A stretch of DNA of 63,337 nucleotides from Pseudomarimonas arenosa. GTDB lineage: Bacteria > Pseudomonadota > Gammaproteobacteria > Xanthomonadales > Xanthomonadaceae. Within the stretch, counting starts at the first letter, position 1; the number at the start of each line of letters is the position of its first letter. The position numbers and the translations under genes were made by a program. Shown here piece by piece: positions 21,065 through 29,763 of the stretch. The notes below the pieces were generated by a model. It saw only the letters and a list, made by a program, of their open reading frames with translations. It did no database searches and was not told the origin of the DNA. The DNA lies in the NCBI RefSeq assembly GCF_014841215.1, contig NZ_JACYTR010000004.1, positions 126,494 to 189,830 on the forward strand, given 5' to 3'.

Positions 21065-22420
21065 ATGGCAAATCAGGGCGCAGCAACGGAATGCAGCTTG
21101 GTGATCGAGGCCGGCTGGGTGGTGCCGGTGGAGCCGCACGCCACTGTCTGGCGGGACCACGCGGTGGCCTTGGCCGGCGATCGCATCCTGGCGATCGGTT
21201 CGCGTGCCGAGCTGGCGCAACGATTTCCCCAGGCGCCCCGGGTGTTGCGACCCGAGGCGATTCTGCTGCCAGGGCTGATCAATGCCCACACGCACAATCC
21301 GATGACGCTGATGCGCGGGGTGGCCGATGACCTGCCCTTGCATACCTGGCTGAACCAGCACATCTGGCCCATCGAGGCCGCTGTCATCGGGCCCGAATTC
21401 GTCGAAGACGGTGTGACCCTGGCGATCGCCGAGATGCTGCGCGGCGGAACCACCTGTTGCAACGAGAACTACTTCTTTCCCGACGTGCAGGCCGCCACTT
21501 ACGCCAAGTTTGGTTTTCGTGCCACGGTCGGGCTGCCGATCATCGAGTTTCCCACCGCCTGGGCCAAGGATCGCGAGCAGTATTTCGACAAGGCGTTGGA
21601 GGTGCACGACAACTTCCGCGGCGACGCCCTGATCCGCACCTGTTTCGCTCCACATGCGCCATACACGGTGGCTGACGCCAGCTTCGAGCGCATTCGAATG
21701 CTGGCCGATCAACTCGATGTACCCGTGCACTGTCATGTGCACGAGACCGAACAGGAGGTGATCGATTCGCTGCGCGATCACGGCATGCGACCGCTGGCGC
21801 GTCTGGATCGGCTGGGCCTGGTCAACCGGCAGCTGATTGCGGTGCACATGACCCAGCTGACCGAGGCAGAAATCGCCCTCTGCGCTGAACGCGGCGTTTC
21901 GGTGGCGCATTGCCCTGAGTCCAACTTGAAGCTTGCCTCCGGCTTCTGTCCGACCGAAGCGCTGCGGCGGGCCGGGGTCAATCTGGCCCTGGGTACCGAT
22001 GGCTGTGCCAGCAACAATGACCTCGACATGATTGGCGAGTTGCGCACCGCGGCCCTGTTGGCCAAGGCGGTAGCGCGCGACGCGGCGGCCTTGAACGCGC
22101 CCGATGCTCTGCGCATGGCCACCTTGGGCGCGGCGACGGCGCTCGCTCGGGAACAGGAGATCGGCAGCATCGAGGTCGGCAAACAGGCCGACCTGATCTG
22201 CATTCGGCAGGACACCGTCGAGTCGTTTCCGTGTTTCGAAGCGATTTCGCAGATCGTCTACTCAACCGGTCGCTCGCAGGTTCAGGATGTCTGGATTGCC
22301 GGTCAGCGCAAGCTGAACGATGGTCAGTTGGTGGACTTCGATGTTCAGGCGCTGAAGGCCAAGTCGGGCGAATGGCAGGCGCGCATTGCCGCGCTGCCGA
22401 TACGTGGAGCCACGGTGTGA
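21065..22420 (+). CDS. mtaD: 5-methylthioadenosine/S-adenosylhomocysteine deaminase
   Basis: A 451-residue amidohydrolase that deaminates methylthioadenosine to methylthioinosine. Metal ligands are visible in [14 protein letters not shown], the HCHVHETE segment, [16 protein letters not shown] and [15 protein letters not shown]. aeruginosa has the same order, MTA deaminase-ubiG-mupP, and uses MTA deamination followed by phosphorolysis. A thioinosine phosphorylase homologue is encoded here at 60.5 kb, so the route appears complete. It overlaps ubiG as GTGA. Confidence 0.9.
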   Translation: MANQGAATECSLVIEAGWVVPVEPHATVWRDHAVALAGDRILAIGSRAELAQRFPQAPRVLRPEAILLPGLINAHTHNPMTLMRGVADDLPLHTWLNQHIWPIEAAVIGPEFVEDGVTLAIAEMLRGGTTCCNENYFFPDVQAATYAKFGFRATVGLPIIEFPTAWAKDREQYFDKALEVHDNFRGDALIRTCFAPHAPYTVADASFERIRMLADQLDVPVHCHVHETEQEVIDSLRDHGMRPLARLDRLGLVNRQLIAVHMTQLTEAEIALCAERGVSVAHCPESNLKLASGFCPTEALRRAGVNLALGTDGCASNNDLDMIGELRTAALLAKAVARDAAALNAPDALRMATLGAATALAREQEIGSIEVGKQADLICIRQDTVESFPCFEAISQIVYSTGRSQVQDVWIAGQRKLNDGQLVDFDVQALKAKSGEWQARIAALPIRGATV

Positions 22421-23127
22421 GTGGCGTGGCGACCAATGCCAGCGCCAGCGAGATCGCCAAGTTCGATCGTCTGGCCGCGCGCTGGTGGGATCCTCACGGG
22501 GAGTCACGTCCCTTGCATGAGCTCAACCCGGCGCGGCTCGGTTTTGTCAGTGATCGCACGGCGCTGCGCGGCAAGCGCGTGCTCGACGTCGGCTGCGGCG
22601 GTGGGCTGTTGTCAGAGGCGCTGAACGGCGCGGGTGCCGAGGTGGTGGCGATTGACCTGGCCGAAGAGCTGATCGAAATCGCCCGTCTGCATCTGCTCGA
22701 GTCCGGGCGTGCGGTCGACTACCGACTGTGCTCTGCGGAACAGCTGGCGGCCGCCGAGCCGGCCTCGTTCGATGTGATCACCTGCATGGAGATGCTCGAG
22801 CACGTGCCTGATCCGGCCTCGGTGATCAGCGCGATGGCGGCCCTGTTGAAACCAGGTGGCCAGCTGTTCCTGTCGACCTTGAACCGCACGCCCTTGGCGT
22901 TCGCTGGCGCCATTGTCGGCGCGGAATATCTGTTGCGCCTGTTGCCGCGCGGTACCCATCAATACAAGAGCTTCATCAAGCCTAGCGAACTGGCTGCAGG
23001 GCTGCGTGATGCCGGTCTGCAGCTGAAGGACGTAGCCGGGTTGCACTACGTACCGCTGCTCGGCAAGGCGTTTGTCGGGCCTGGAACCGGGGTCAACTAT
23101 CTGGCCTGGGCGGAGCGACCGCTGTGA
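22417..23127 (+). CDS. ubiG: Ubiquinone biosynthesis O-methyltransferase UbiG
   Basis: A 236-residue SAM-dependent methyltransferase that performs both O-methylations in ubiquinone synthesis. Motif I is [15 protein letters not shown], with [10 protein letters not shown] and the family tail [14 protein letters not shown] and [11 protein letters not shown]. The N-terminus [18 protein letters not shown] is characteristic of UbiG. The GTG at 22417 overlaps the mtaD stop (GTGA); a GTG at 22426 is a close alternative. The far-upstream frame is an extension into mtaD. Confidence 0.95.
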   Translation: MSGVATNASASEIAKFDRLAARWWDPHGESRPLHELNPARLGFVSDRTALRGKRVLDVGCGGGLLSEALNGAGAEVVAIDLAEELIEIARLHLLESGRAVDYRLCSAEQLAAAEPASFDVITCMEMLEHVPDPASVISAMAALLKPGGQLFLSTLNRTPLAFAGAIVGAEYLLRLLPRGTHQYKSFIKPSELAAGLRDAGLQLKDVAGLHYVPLLGKAFVGPGTGVNYLAWAERPL

Positions 23128-23831
23128 GCTTTGGTCTTTCGATGAAACCACGTGCTGTGTTGTTCGATCTGGATGGTACGCTGGCGGACACCGCGGCCGA
23201 TCTTTGCGGCGCGGCCAACCGTATGCGTGAAGCGCAGGGGCAGGCGGCGCTGCCGCTCTCGGAGTTTCGGCCCTGGGTGTCGCGTGGCGGTCGTGCGATG
23301 CTGGACATCGCTTTCCCGGACCGCAGTGCAGCACAACGAGAGATCATGTTGCCCGAGTTCTTGCAGAACTACGCCGAGCACGTGGCTGACCAGACACGTC
23401 TGTTCGATGGCATCGCCGAGCTGTTGTCGGCCATTGAACAGGCGGGTCTGCGCTGGGGCATCGTCACCAACAAGCCGATCGCCCTGGCCGGCCCGGTGGT
23501 GGCGGCATTGGGGTTGAGCGAGCGCAGCGGCGTCTTGATCGGCGGTGATTCGCTGCCGGAGCGCAAACCGCATCCATTGCCTTTGCTGGAGGCCTGCCGT
23601 CAGCTGGAAGTCGCACCGCACGAGGCGATTTACGTCGGCGATGATCGCCGTGACGTAGAAGCGGCGCGGGCAGCGGGAATGCCGGTCGTCGGGGTCCGTT
23701 GGGGCTATCTGCCGCCAGGTGACCCGATAGACAGCTGGGGCGCTGATCGACTGATCAACGCCCCACTGGACTTGCTCGCTGTGCTGCAGCTGATGCGCTC
23801 AGAACCGCCTGTTGCTGCTTCCTTGGGTTGA
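23124..23831 (+). CDS. mupP: MupP-like HAD phosphatase (MurNAc-6-phosphate phosphatase)
   Basis: A 235-residue HAD phosphatase. Motif I is [17 protein letters not shown] (nucleophile Asp), motif [14 protein letters not shown], motif III Lys in [13 protein letters not shown] and motif [14 protein letters not shown]. Annotated in many genomes as phosphoglycolate phosphatase; the position after ubiG matches Pseudomonas MupP, which dephosphorylates MurNAc-6-phosphate in the peptidoglycan recycling bypass. NagZ, an earlier step, is at 59 kb. Start GTG overlaps the ubiG stop (GTGA); an ATG at 23142 is possible. Confidence 0.8.
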   Translation: MSFGLSMKPRAVLFDLDGTLADTAADLCGAANRMREAQGQAALPLSEFRPWVSRGGRAMLDIAFPDRSAAQREIMLPEFLQNYAEHVADQTRLFDGIAELLSAIEQAGLRWGIVTNKPIALAGPVVAALGLSERSGVLIGGDSLPERKPHPLPLLEACRQLEVAPHEAIYVGDDRRDVEAARAAGMPVVGVRWGYLPPGDPIDSWGADRLINAPLDLLAVLQLMRSEPPVAASLG

Positions 23832-24649
23832 CGACAGTGACGCCCCTGGCCGATGCGGCGCTGCCCGGCGGCCTGCAAAGCTATGTCGACAAGTGGCAGC
23901 AGCACGAGCCGGAATGCGCCTTGCTGCCGATCTTCCTGGCCCCCGCTGCGCGTACCCGCGAGCTTTGCTGGCATAGCTTCTTGCACGAGTTCGAACAGAC
24001 CATGTTTGCTGCCGGCGAGCCGGCAGTGGCCGAGGTCAAACTGCGCTGGTTTGTACAGGACCTTGCCGCTGGCGATTCGGCGCGGCATCCGCTAGCTAAG
24101 AGCTTGCTGGCCCAGCTCAAGGTCGATGCCGCCTCCTGGGCCGCCTTGCCATGGAATGCGTGGTTGGCTGCTGCCACCCGGCTTGGTGCCGAGACTGAGG
24201 CGCCGGTCAGTGTTGAGGCCTGGCTCGGCAGTTGGCGCGACTTCGCTCGGCATTTGCAGGCGATCGAGGCGGCGGTCTTGGGTCACTCGGTCGATGCGCG
24301 CTGGCTGGCTCCCTTGCTGGCTGGGCGGCGCCTGCTGCTCGACCTGCGTTTGCGCGGCGAGTCGGCTACCGTGCCGCTAAGCCTGTGGCTGGAGGGCGCG
24401 CAGCAAGCGGGAGCTGAACAGCTGTTCGGCCGGGATTCTAGACCACGCTGGCAGCGCCTGAGCGCCGCGCTGGCGCCCGGCCTGGAGCTCAAGAACGGCG
24501 TCGGCGGGGCCCTGCGTCAACTGCAAGCACGCCAATTGCGGCGGCATCTGCAGCACCTGTGCCGGAACGGAGTGTTGCCCGAACAGCGCTTTTCCCCTTG
24601 GCAGCGGCTCTGGGACACTTGGCAAGCGAGTCGGCGGGCCGCATCCTAG
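23828..24649 (+). CDS. Squalene/phytoene synthase-like protein
   Basis: A 273-residue protein with a faint resemblance to the trans-prenyl synthase-like fold: an [20 protein letters not shown] opening, then VAEVKLRWFVQDLAAG followed by HPLAKSLL, similar to the Arg-rich first helix and the E-x-x-L-x-W segment of squalene/phytoene synthase relatives. The Asp-rich DXXXD motifs needed for catalysis are not evident. Start is TTG overlapping the mupP stop (TTGA), so it is translationally coupled to mtaD-ubiG-mupP. Similar proteins sit behind ubiG in some Xanthomonadales. Function unknown; could be a degenerate family member with an assembly role. Confidence 0.55.
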   Translation: MTTVTPLADAALPGGLQSYVDKWQQHEPECALLPIFLAPAARTRELCWHSFLHEFEQTMFAAGEPAVAEVKLRWFVQDLAAGDSARHPLAKSLLAQLKVDAASWAALPWNAWLAAATRLGAETEAPVSVEAWLGSWRDFARHLQAIEAAVLGHSVDARWLAPLLAGRRLLLDLRLRGESATVPLSLWLEGAQQAGAEQLFGRDSRPRWQRLSAALAPGLELKNGVGGALRQLQARQLRRHLQHLCRNGVLPEQRFSPWQRLWDTWQASRRAAS

Positions 24650-24825
24650 GCGGCCGCCTGGGGCTGCACTGGCATTTGCCGGGCGTCCAGCCGATCAGGT
24701 CTTCACAGGGCTGAAGCTAGTCTTTGCCCACGCTGACGCAGCGGCCGACCACTGCTGCGACGGCTCACCGCGCCAAGCGCGGGAATTGCTGAAATGGTCG
24801 ACAAATGAAGGAGCTGGCCTTGGCT

Positions 24826-25773
24826 ATGCGATCGAATGACAACACCGTCCGGGCAATGCCGGATATCGCCAACGAAGCCCGGCCCGCCGTGGCCGGTGCG
24901 CTCGACTGGGTGGGCATGGGCGAGATCGAAGCGCCGGTGCAACTTGCTATCGAAGGGCAGGCCAAGGTCGGCGTTGCTCGCGTCAATGCCTTTGTCAATC
25001 TGGTCCGGCCCGATGTGCGCGGGATCCACATGTCGCGGCTCTATTTGCACGTCGATCGCATGCTGTCGGCCGAACCGCTGAGTAGCTGTTCGGTGCGGCG
25101 CATCCTGAAGGAGTTTCTCGAGTCGCACGCAGAGCTTTCGGATCGGGCCATGCTGCGGGTGAGGTTCGAGCTGATGCTGCGTCGTCCGGCATTGGTCAGC
25201 GACAACAGCGGCTGGCGGGCCTATCCGGTGGAACTGGTAGGTGTGATGGACCGCGGGCACTATTCGCTTGAGCTGGCGACCGAGGTGGTCTACTCCAGCA
25301 CCTGTCCGTGCTCGGCGGCATTGGCGCGGCAGCTGATCCAGGAGCGTTTCAGTCAGGACTTCGATCTCCAGAAGCCGATCGATTCCGCCGCCATGCTGGC
25401 CTGGCTGGGCAGTGAACAGGGTATCTGCGCAACCCCGCACAGTCAGCGATCGACAGCGGAAGTGAAGGTTAAGCTGCTGCCTTCTTTCCAGGGCTTTCCC
25501 ATTGTTGATCTGATCGATCGTCTGGAGGCCTGCTTGCAGACGCCGGTGCAAACGGCGGTCAAACGGGAAGACGAGCAGGCCTTTGCGCGACTCAATGGTC
25601 AGAACCTGATGTTCTGTGAGGATGCAGCGCGACGCATGCAATCGGCACTGAATCAGGATGAGCGCATTGCCGATTTCTGGCTTCGCGCAACCCACTACGA
25701 AAGCCTGCATCCGCACAATGCTGTGGCCGTGGCCAGCAAGGGTGTCGACGGCGGTTATTCGGCCTTGAGCTGA
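24826..25773 (+). CDS. folE2: GTP cyclohydrolase FolE2 (type IB)
   Basis: A 315-residue enzyme converting GTP to 7,8-dihydroneopterin triphosphate, first step to folate. The catalytic cysteine is in VVYSSTCPCSAALARQ; LDWVGMGEIEAPV and ESLHPHNAVAV are family segments. ATG at 24826 has AAGGAG 14 nt upstream; an in-frame ATG at 24805 would add seven residues with no clear ribosome site. Type IB enzymes work with metals other than zinc and are often zinc-repressed elsewhere, but I see no Zur site here. The 155 nt before it show nothing else. Confidence 0.9.
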   Translation: MRSNDNTVRAMPDIANEARPAVAGALDWVGMGEIEAPVQLAIEGQAKVGVARVNAFVNLVRPDVRGIHMSRLYLHVDRMLSAEPLSSCSVRRILKEFLESHAELSDRAMLRVRFELMLRRPALVSDNSGWRAYPVELVGVMDRGHYSLELATEVVYSSTCPCSAALARQLIQERFSQDFDLQKPIDSAAMLAWLGSEQGICATPHSQRSTAEVKVKLLPSFQGFPIVDLIDRLEACLQTPVQTAVKREDEQAFARLNGQNLMFCEDAARRMQSALNQDERIADFWLRATHYESLHPHNAVAVASKGVDGGYSALS

Positions 25774-25801
25774 TCGCCTCTGGCGGGCAAGTGCCCGGCG
25801 C

Positions 25802-27805
25802 TCATGCTGCTGCCACCGGCGCGCGACGCTTGGGCAATGGTCGAAGATCAAACGAATTCAGCGCGGCAATCAAGGCCGCCTCATCGATGTTCGGTGCTCT
25901 CGCATAACACCACGTTTCATATTGCCCGGCCAGGTCGCGCAGCTGCATGGCGATCGGCTGCTCAGAGACAAACGTTGCCTGCACCCATTCGGCCGGATCT
26001 CGATGGGCGGGTTTTGCGTAGCCGCGTCGGGCCAGCTTATCCAGCAGACGATGCCAGGCGACCATCACTGCTGGGCGCCGGTCTGGTGGTTTGCGCAACA
26101 GCACCCACAAGGTCAGTCCGATGGCAATCGAGGAAGCCGCAATAAGGGCAAATGCCAGTTGCTGCCAATCGGCCTGATCAATGCCGAACGGACGCAACAG
26201 TTGACGCTGTCGGTTGGCGTTATAGCCGAGCACCAGATCATTCCAGTTGCGCCGCAACCAGTCGGCGGCATTGCTCAAGGGCTGCAAGTAGTCCGACAGC
26301 ATGGACTCCGGAGCCAGAGCCTGACTGCCTTGTTCGATGCGCTCGGGCGCGACTGCGCTGGTCGGGTCAACGCGCACCCAGCCGCGTCCCTCCAGCCAGA
26401 CCTCGGCCCAGGCATGCGCGTCGGAATTGCGGATGACCAGATAATTGCCCAGCGGATTGACGAATCCGCCCTGGTAGCCCGTGACCACGCGAGCGGGAAT
26501 GCCGGCAGCACGCATCAAGACGACAAACGCCGAGGAAAAGTGCTCGCAGTAGCCGCGCTTGGTTTCGAATAGAAAGTCGTCCACGCTGTCGCGGCCGAGC
26601 AAATCGGGCTCCAGGGTGTAGGTGAACTCGGCGTTGAACCATTGCAGTGCGCTGGCAATGACCGAATCAGCATCACCTGCCGCGGCCCAGCGCTGGGCAA
26701 TCTCGAGCGCGCGTGGATTGAAGCCTGTCGGCAATCGTTGCGAGGCAGAGTTCAGGGTGCGCTTCATCTCGGGCTCGAAGACATAGCTGCTGGCCGAGCG
26801 GAAGTTGTGTCGCACCAATCGCGACATCGGCTGCCGAGTTCGCAGGGCCCGGCCCCAGTCGAAGCGCGCACCGGTGGGGGCGCGGCCGAGCATGTCGAGA
26901 GCAAACAGGTAGGACCGCTCGGTCGGCTCCTGCTCAACTTCGTATTCCACCCAGCCATCGAGCTCGCGCAGTGCCCCAGGGCTGTCGTTGGCGATATAAC
27001 CGCGGGTCCAACGACGACCATCAAAATTACTCAACACCGGTCCGCGAAAGTAGCGCAGGTTCGGCGGCGGTATCTCGCCGTTGAAGGTCACCCGCATGAC
27101 GGGTGTTTCATCGACATAAAGCTGGGCGATGTCGCCCGGGCTCATGTCCTCCGACAGGCCAGCCCGCGCCTCGGCGGAGTTGGCCGGCATGCCCCAGATC
27201 GGCTGGGCCAGGCGCGGGAACAGGAAGAAGCCTACCAAGGCGAGTGGAATCGAGACCGCCGCCAGTATGCCCGCAGAACGAACGCGCAAGATCACCTGGC
27301 GCGGGTTCTCGGCGGGTGTCGCTGACTCCGAACTCTGCGGCGACTCGGCTTCGGCCAGCCGGGCCATGGCGGCCAGACAGACGATGGCTGCGATCACCGC
27401 CAGCGTCAGGGTGGCGGGCCCCTGGTCCTGAAGAAACGCGGCCATGATGGCGAAGACGGAGAACACCGCCGCGGCGCGGCCATCGCGCAGGGCATTCAAC
27501 TCCATCAGCTTCATGCCCAGCATCGTGGTCAGCAGCGCGCTGGCGGCGTCTCGACCGATGTTTCTCACCCCGAAGCCGAGCTCAAAGGCCCAGACGATGG
27601 CCGCCAGGGCGATTCCGGTCAGCAGCAGCCGCAGCAGCCTCGGAATAGGGCGTTGCAGAGCCACGCTGGCGACGGCCAGAGCGAAAATGCCGGCGATCAG
27701 GGCCTGAGCGGTGGGTGGCGCAAGCAAGGCGAACGGGATCACCGCCATGGTCGCTGCCGCTGCGCACCAGATCGAAGTCACGCGATCGATGGCGAGCGAT
27801 CTCAT
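25802..27805 (-). CDS. tgpA: TgpA-type transglutaminase membrane protein
   Basis: A 667-residue inner-membrane protein. About six transmembrane helices fill the first 200 residues, a periplasmic transglutaminase core lies at about 370-490, and one more helix is at about 555-575 before a cytoplasmic tail. The catalytic Cys is in RGYCEHFSSAFVVLMRAAG, and His/Asp are in NSDAHAWAEVW and WVRVDPTSAV. P. aeruginosa TgpA is essential for growth, though its substrate is unknown. It overlaps the DUF58 gene by 4 nt (ATGA) and forms the common MoxR-DUF58-transglutaminase operon. Confidence 0.93.
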   Translation of the reverse strand: MRSLAIDRVTSIWCAAAATMAVIPFALLAPPTAQALIAGIFALAVASVALQRPIPRLLRLLLTGIALAAIVWAFELGFGVRNIGRDAASALLTTMLGMKLMELNALRDGRAAAVFSVFAIMAAFLQDQGPATLTLAVIAAIVCLAAMARLAEAESPQSSESATPAENPRQVILRVRSAGILAAVSIPLALVGFFLFPRLAQPIWGMPANSAEARAGLSEDMSPGDIAQLYVDETPVMRVTFNGEIPPPNLRYFRGPVLSNFDGRRWTRGYIANDSPGALRELDGWVEYEVEQEPTERSYLFALDMLGRAPTGARFDWGRALRTRQPMSRLVRHNFRSASSYVFEPEMKRTLNSASQRLPTGFNPRALEIAQRWAAAGDADSVIASALQWFNAEFTYTLEPDLLGRDSVDDFLFETKRGYCEHFSSAFVVLMRAAGIPARVVTGYQGGFVNPLGNYLVIRNSDAHAWAEVWLEGRGWVRVDPTSAVAPERIEQGSQALAPESMLSDYLQPLSNAADWLRRNWNDLVLGYNANRQRQLLRPFGIDQADWQQLAFALIAASSIAIGLTLWVLLRKPPDRRPAVMVAWHRLLDKLARRGYAKPAHRDPAEWVQATFVSEQPIAMQLRDLAGQYETWCYARAPNIDEAALIAALNSFDLRPLPKRRAPVAAA

Positions 27806-28791
27806 TGTTCAGCCCCAGGCATCAGGGCCAGCCGGCTCAGGCAGCGATGCAAGTGCAGATTGCCGCTGTCCGGCCCGATGGTGGCGCCCGGCACACGCAA
27901 CTCTGATCGCAGTCCCAGCCGTTCGGCCTCGATCAGCCAGCGGGTGAGTCGACGAATTCTGGCTTCGTCGTCCAGCCCGCTCAGTGTCTGCCAGTCGAGC
28001 AGAGTGTCGCGTCCAGTAGGGCTTTCGAATTCGCGTACCAGCAGACGTCCGGTCTGCGCGCTGCGCTTCCAGGCCACGGTGCGCATCGGGTCGCCGACGC
28101 GATAATCGCGCAATCCGCGGATCTCTTCCTGCGGGCTGCGCCGGGGCTGCGCGGTACCGGCCTGACTGCTGTGCGGAAGCGGTGGGCCATGCGCTTCGAT
28201 GGCTGGATAGACCAGGGCTCTGTAGCTCGGATGCAGCCAGCTCCAGGCGACAAAAAGACCCAGCGGTCGTCGCACCGATAGCTTGATTCGACCCACGCGA
28301 ATCCAGCCACGACGCTGGGTCGGCACGCGCAGCAATGCCTCGCTGCGGCCCTGGTCGAGCATGCTGAAGAAGCAGACCTGTTCACCGCGGTCGACGCGCA
28401 AACCGAGTCGCCGACGCGCACTGCCGGCTTCGAACTGAAAGCGCAGCAGCAGAGGTTCGCCGGCATGGACCGGAACTGCGTCCACTGCCAGCAGGCGCAC
28501 ATCGCGCAGAGCCAGGAAGCCCAGTAGCAGGGCTGAATGACCCGCTGAGGTCAGTACGAAGCCCAGCAAGAGGGCTGGGTTGTTGTCGTAGTTGAGCGCG
28601 CCCATCACCAGCACTGCCATCAAGGTCATGCAGGCAAGGCCAAACGCGGTGGGCAACACATAGATGCGATGACGATCAATGGTGATCGGCAAGCTCTCTT
28701 CGCGACGCCAGCGAGTCAGCGCTGGCAAGCGTTGCTCGGCCCACTGAACCAGCCGCTCGCTCAGTGCCTGCCAGCGCCGGGCAATGCTCAC
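27802..28791 (-). CDS. DUF58 domain protein
   Basis: A 329-residue protein with two N-terminal membrane helices (about residues 45-65 and 72-92) and a C-terminal DUF58 domain related to von Willebrand A folds. The hallmark REIRGLRDYRVGDP-type segment appears as EEIRGLRDYRVGDPMRTVAW, followed by KRSAQTGRLLVREFE. DUF58 proteins are usual partners of MoxR ATPases. It overlaps tgpA downstream and moxR upstream by 4 nt each, so the three are translated as a unit. Confidence 0.9.
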   Translation of the reverse strand: MSIARRWQALSERLVQWAEQRLPALTRWRREESLPITIDRHRIYVLPTAFGLACMTLMAVLVMGALNYDNNPALLLGFVLTSAGHSALLLGFLALRDVRLLAVDAVPVHAGEPLLLRFQFEAGSARRRLGLRVDRGEQVCFFSMLDQGRSEALLRVPTQRRGWIRVGRIKLSVRRPLGLFVAWSWLHPSYRALVYPAIEAHGPPLPHSSQAGTAQPRRSPQEEIRGLRDYRVGDPMRTVAWKRSAQTGRLLVREFESPTGRDTLLDWQTLSGLDDEARIRRLTRWLIEAERLGLRSELRVPGATIGPDSGNLHLHRCLSRLALMPGAEQ

Positions 28792-29714
28792 GGCACCGCC
28801 ACGGATTCCAGAATGCGCCGGGCCACAATGTCGGGCGTTGGACCGTCGGGATCAACCACCAGTCGGTGGGCGGCGACCTCGACGAATACCGCCTCGATCA
28901 AGGCTGGCGTCACCTCTGCTTGGCCGCGCAGCAGACCCAGGGCCCGCGCCACCTGCAACAGTGCCAGACCGGCACGCGGCGATAGGCCAACCCGAACGCC
29001 GGCATGGCGACGGCTTTCCGACAACAGCGCCTGCACATGTCCGATCAGCAACTCGCTGGCGTGCACTTCGTTCACCGCTCGGCGCAAGGCCAGCACGTCG
29101 TCGGCGCCCAGTGCCGGCATGGTGCGGGCAATCAATTCCTGTCGACTGCTGCCGCTCAGCATGGCGCGCTCCGCCTCGGCTCCGGGATAGCCCAGGGTGA
29201 TTCGCATCAGGAAGCGATCGAGCTGCGAGTCAGGCAACGGGAAGGTGCCGGCGAGATCGACCGGATTCTGCGTGGCAATGACGAAGAAAGGCGAGGGCAG
29301 GGTATGGCAAGTGCCGTCGATGGTGACTTGATGTTCGGCCATCGCCTCCAGCAAGGCACTCTGCGTGCGCGGCGGGGCGCGGTTGATCTCGTCGGCCAGC
29401 AGCAACTGGGTGAACACCGGGCCTGGATGGAAACGAAAGCTGCGCGAATCCTGTTCGTAGATCGACACGCCGAGGATGTCGGAGGGCAGCAGATCAGCAG
29501 TGAACTGCATGCGCTGAAAGCCCAGCCCCAGTGAGGCGGCCATCGATCGCGCCAGCGTCGTCTTGCCAAGTCCCGGCAGATCTTCGATCAGCAAATGACC
29601 ACCGGCCATCAAGCAGGCAAAGGCGAGCTCGATCTCGCGTGACTTGCCCAGGACCAGACCATTGACCTGTTCGATGGCGCGACTGAGGGAATCGCGGCGT
29701 GTGTCGGTTAGCAT
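28788..29714 (-). CDS. MoxR-family AAA+ ATPase
   Basis: A 308-residue AAA+ protein. Walker A is EDLPGLGKTTLARSMA, Walker B LLLADEINRAPPRTQSALLE, and sensor 1 is in FFVIATQNPVDLAGTFPLP. Members act as chaperone-like activators of vWA/DUF58 partners in envelope maintenance and stress. Start ATG at 29714 has an AGG-containing site; an ATG at 29735 is an alternative. Divergent from the glycosyltransferase gene at 29764. The direct substrate is unknown. Confidence 0.92.
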   Translation of the reverse strand: MLTDTRRDSLSRAIEQVNGLVLGKSREIELAFACLMAGGHLLIEDLPGLGKTTLARSMAASLGLGFQRMQFTADLLPSDILGVSIYEQDSRSFRFHPGPVFTQLLLADEINRAPPRTQSALLEAMAEHQVTIDGTCHTLPSPFFVIATQNPVDLAGTFPLPDSQLDRFLMRITLGYPGAEAERAMLSGSSRQELIARTMPALGADDVLALRRAVNEVHASELLIGHVQALLSESRRHAGVRVGLSPRAGLALLQVARALGLLRGQAEVTPALIEAVFVEVAAHRLVVDPDGPTPDIVARRILESVAVP

Positions 29715-29763
29715 CGTCGCCTGTTCTTTTTGCATGAGTGCGTCCGAATGAGCCCAGCAGCGA

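Noticed and set aside
20666-21910. 414-codon minus-strand ORF
   Set aside because: Antisense to efp and mtaD, both well supported.
24650-24825. Possible Zur operator before folE2
   Set aside because: Zinc control is common for folE2, but no convincing palindromic Zur box is visible.
24703-25851. 382-codon minus-strand ORF
   Set aside because: Antisense to folE2 with no family features.
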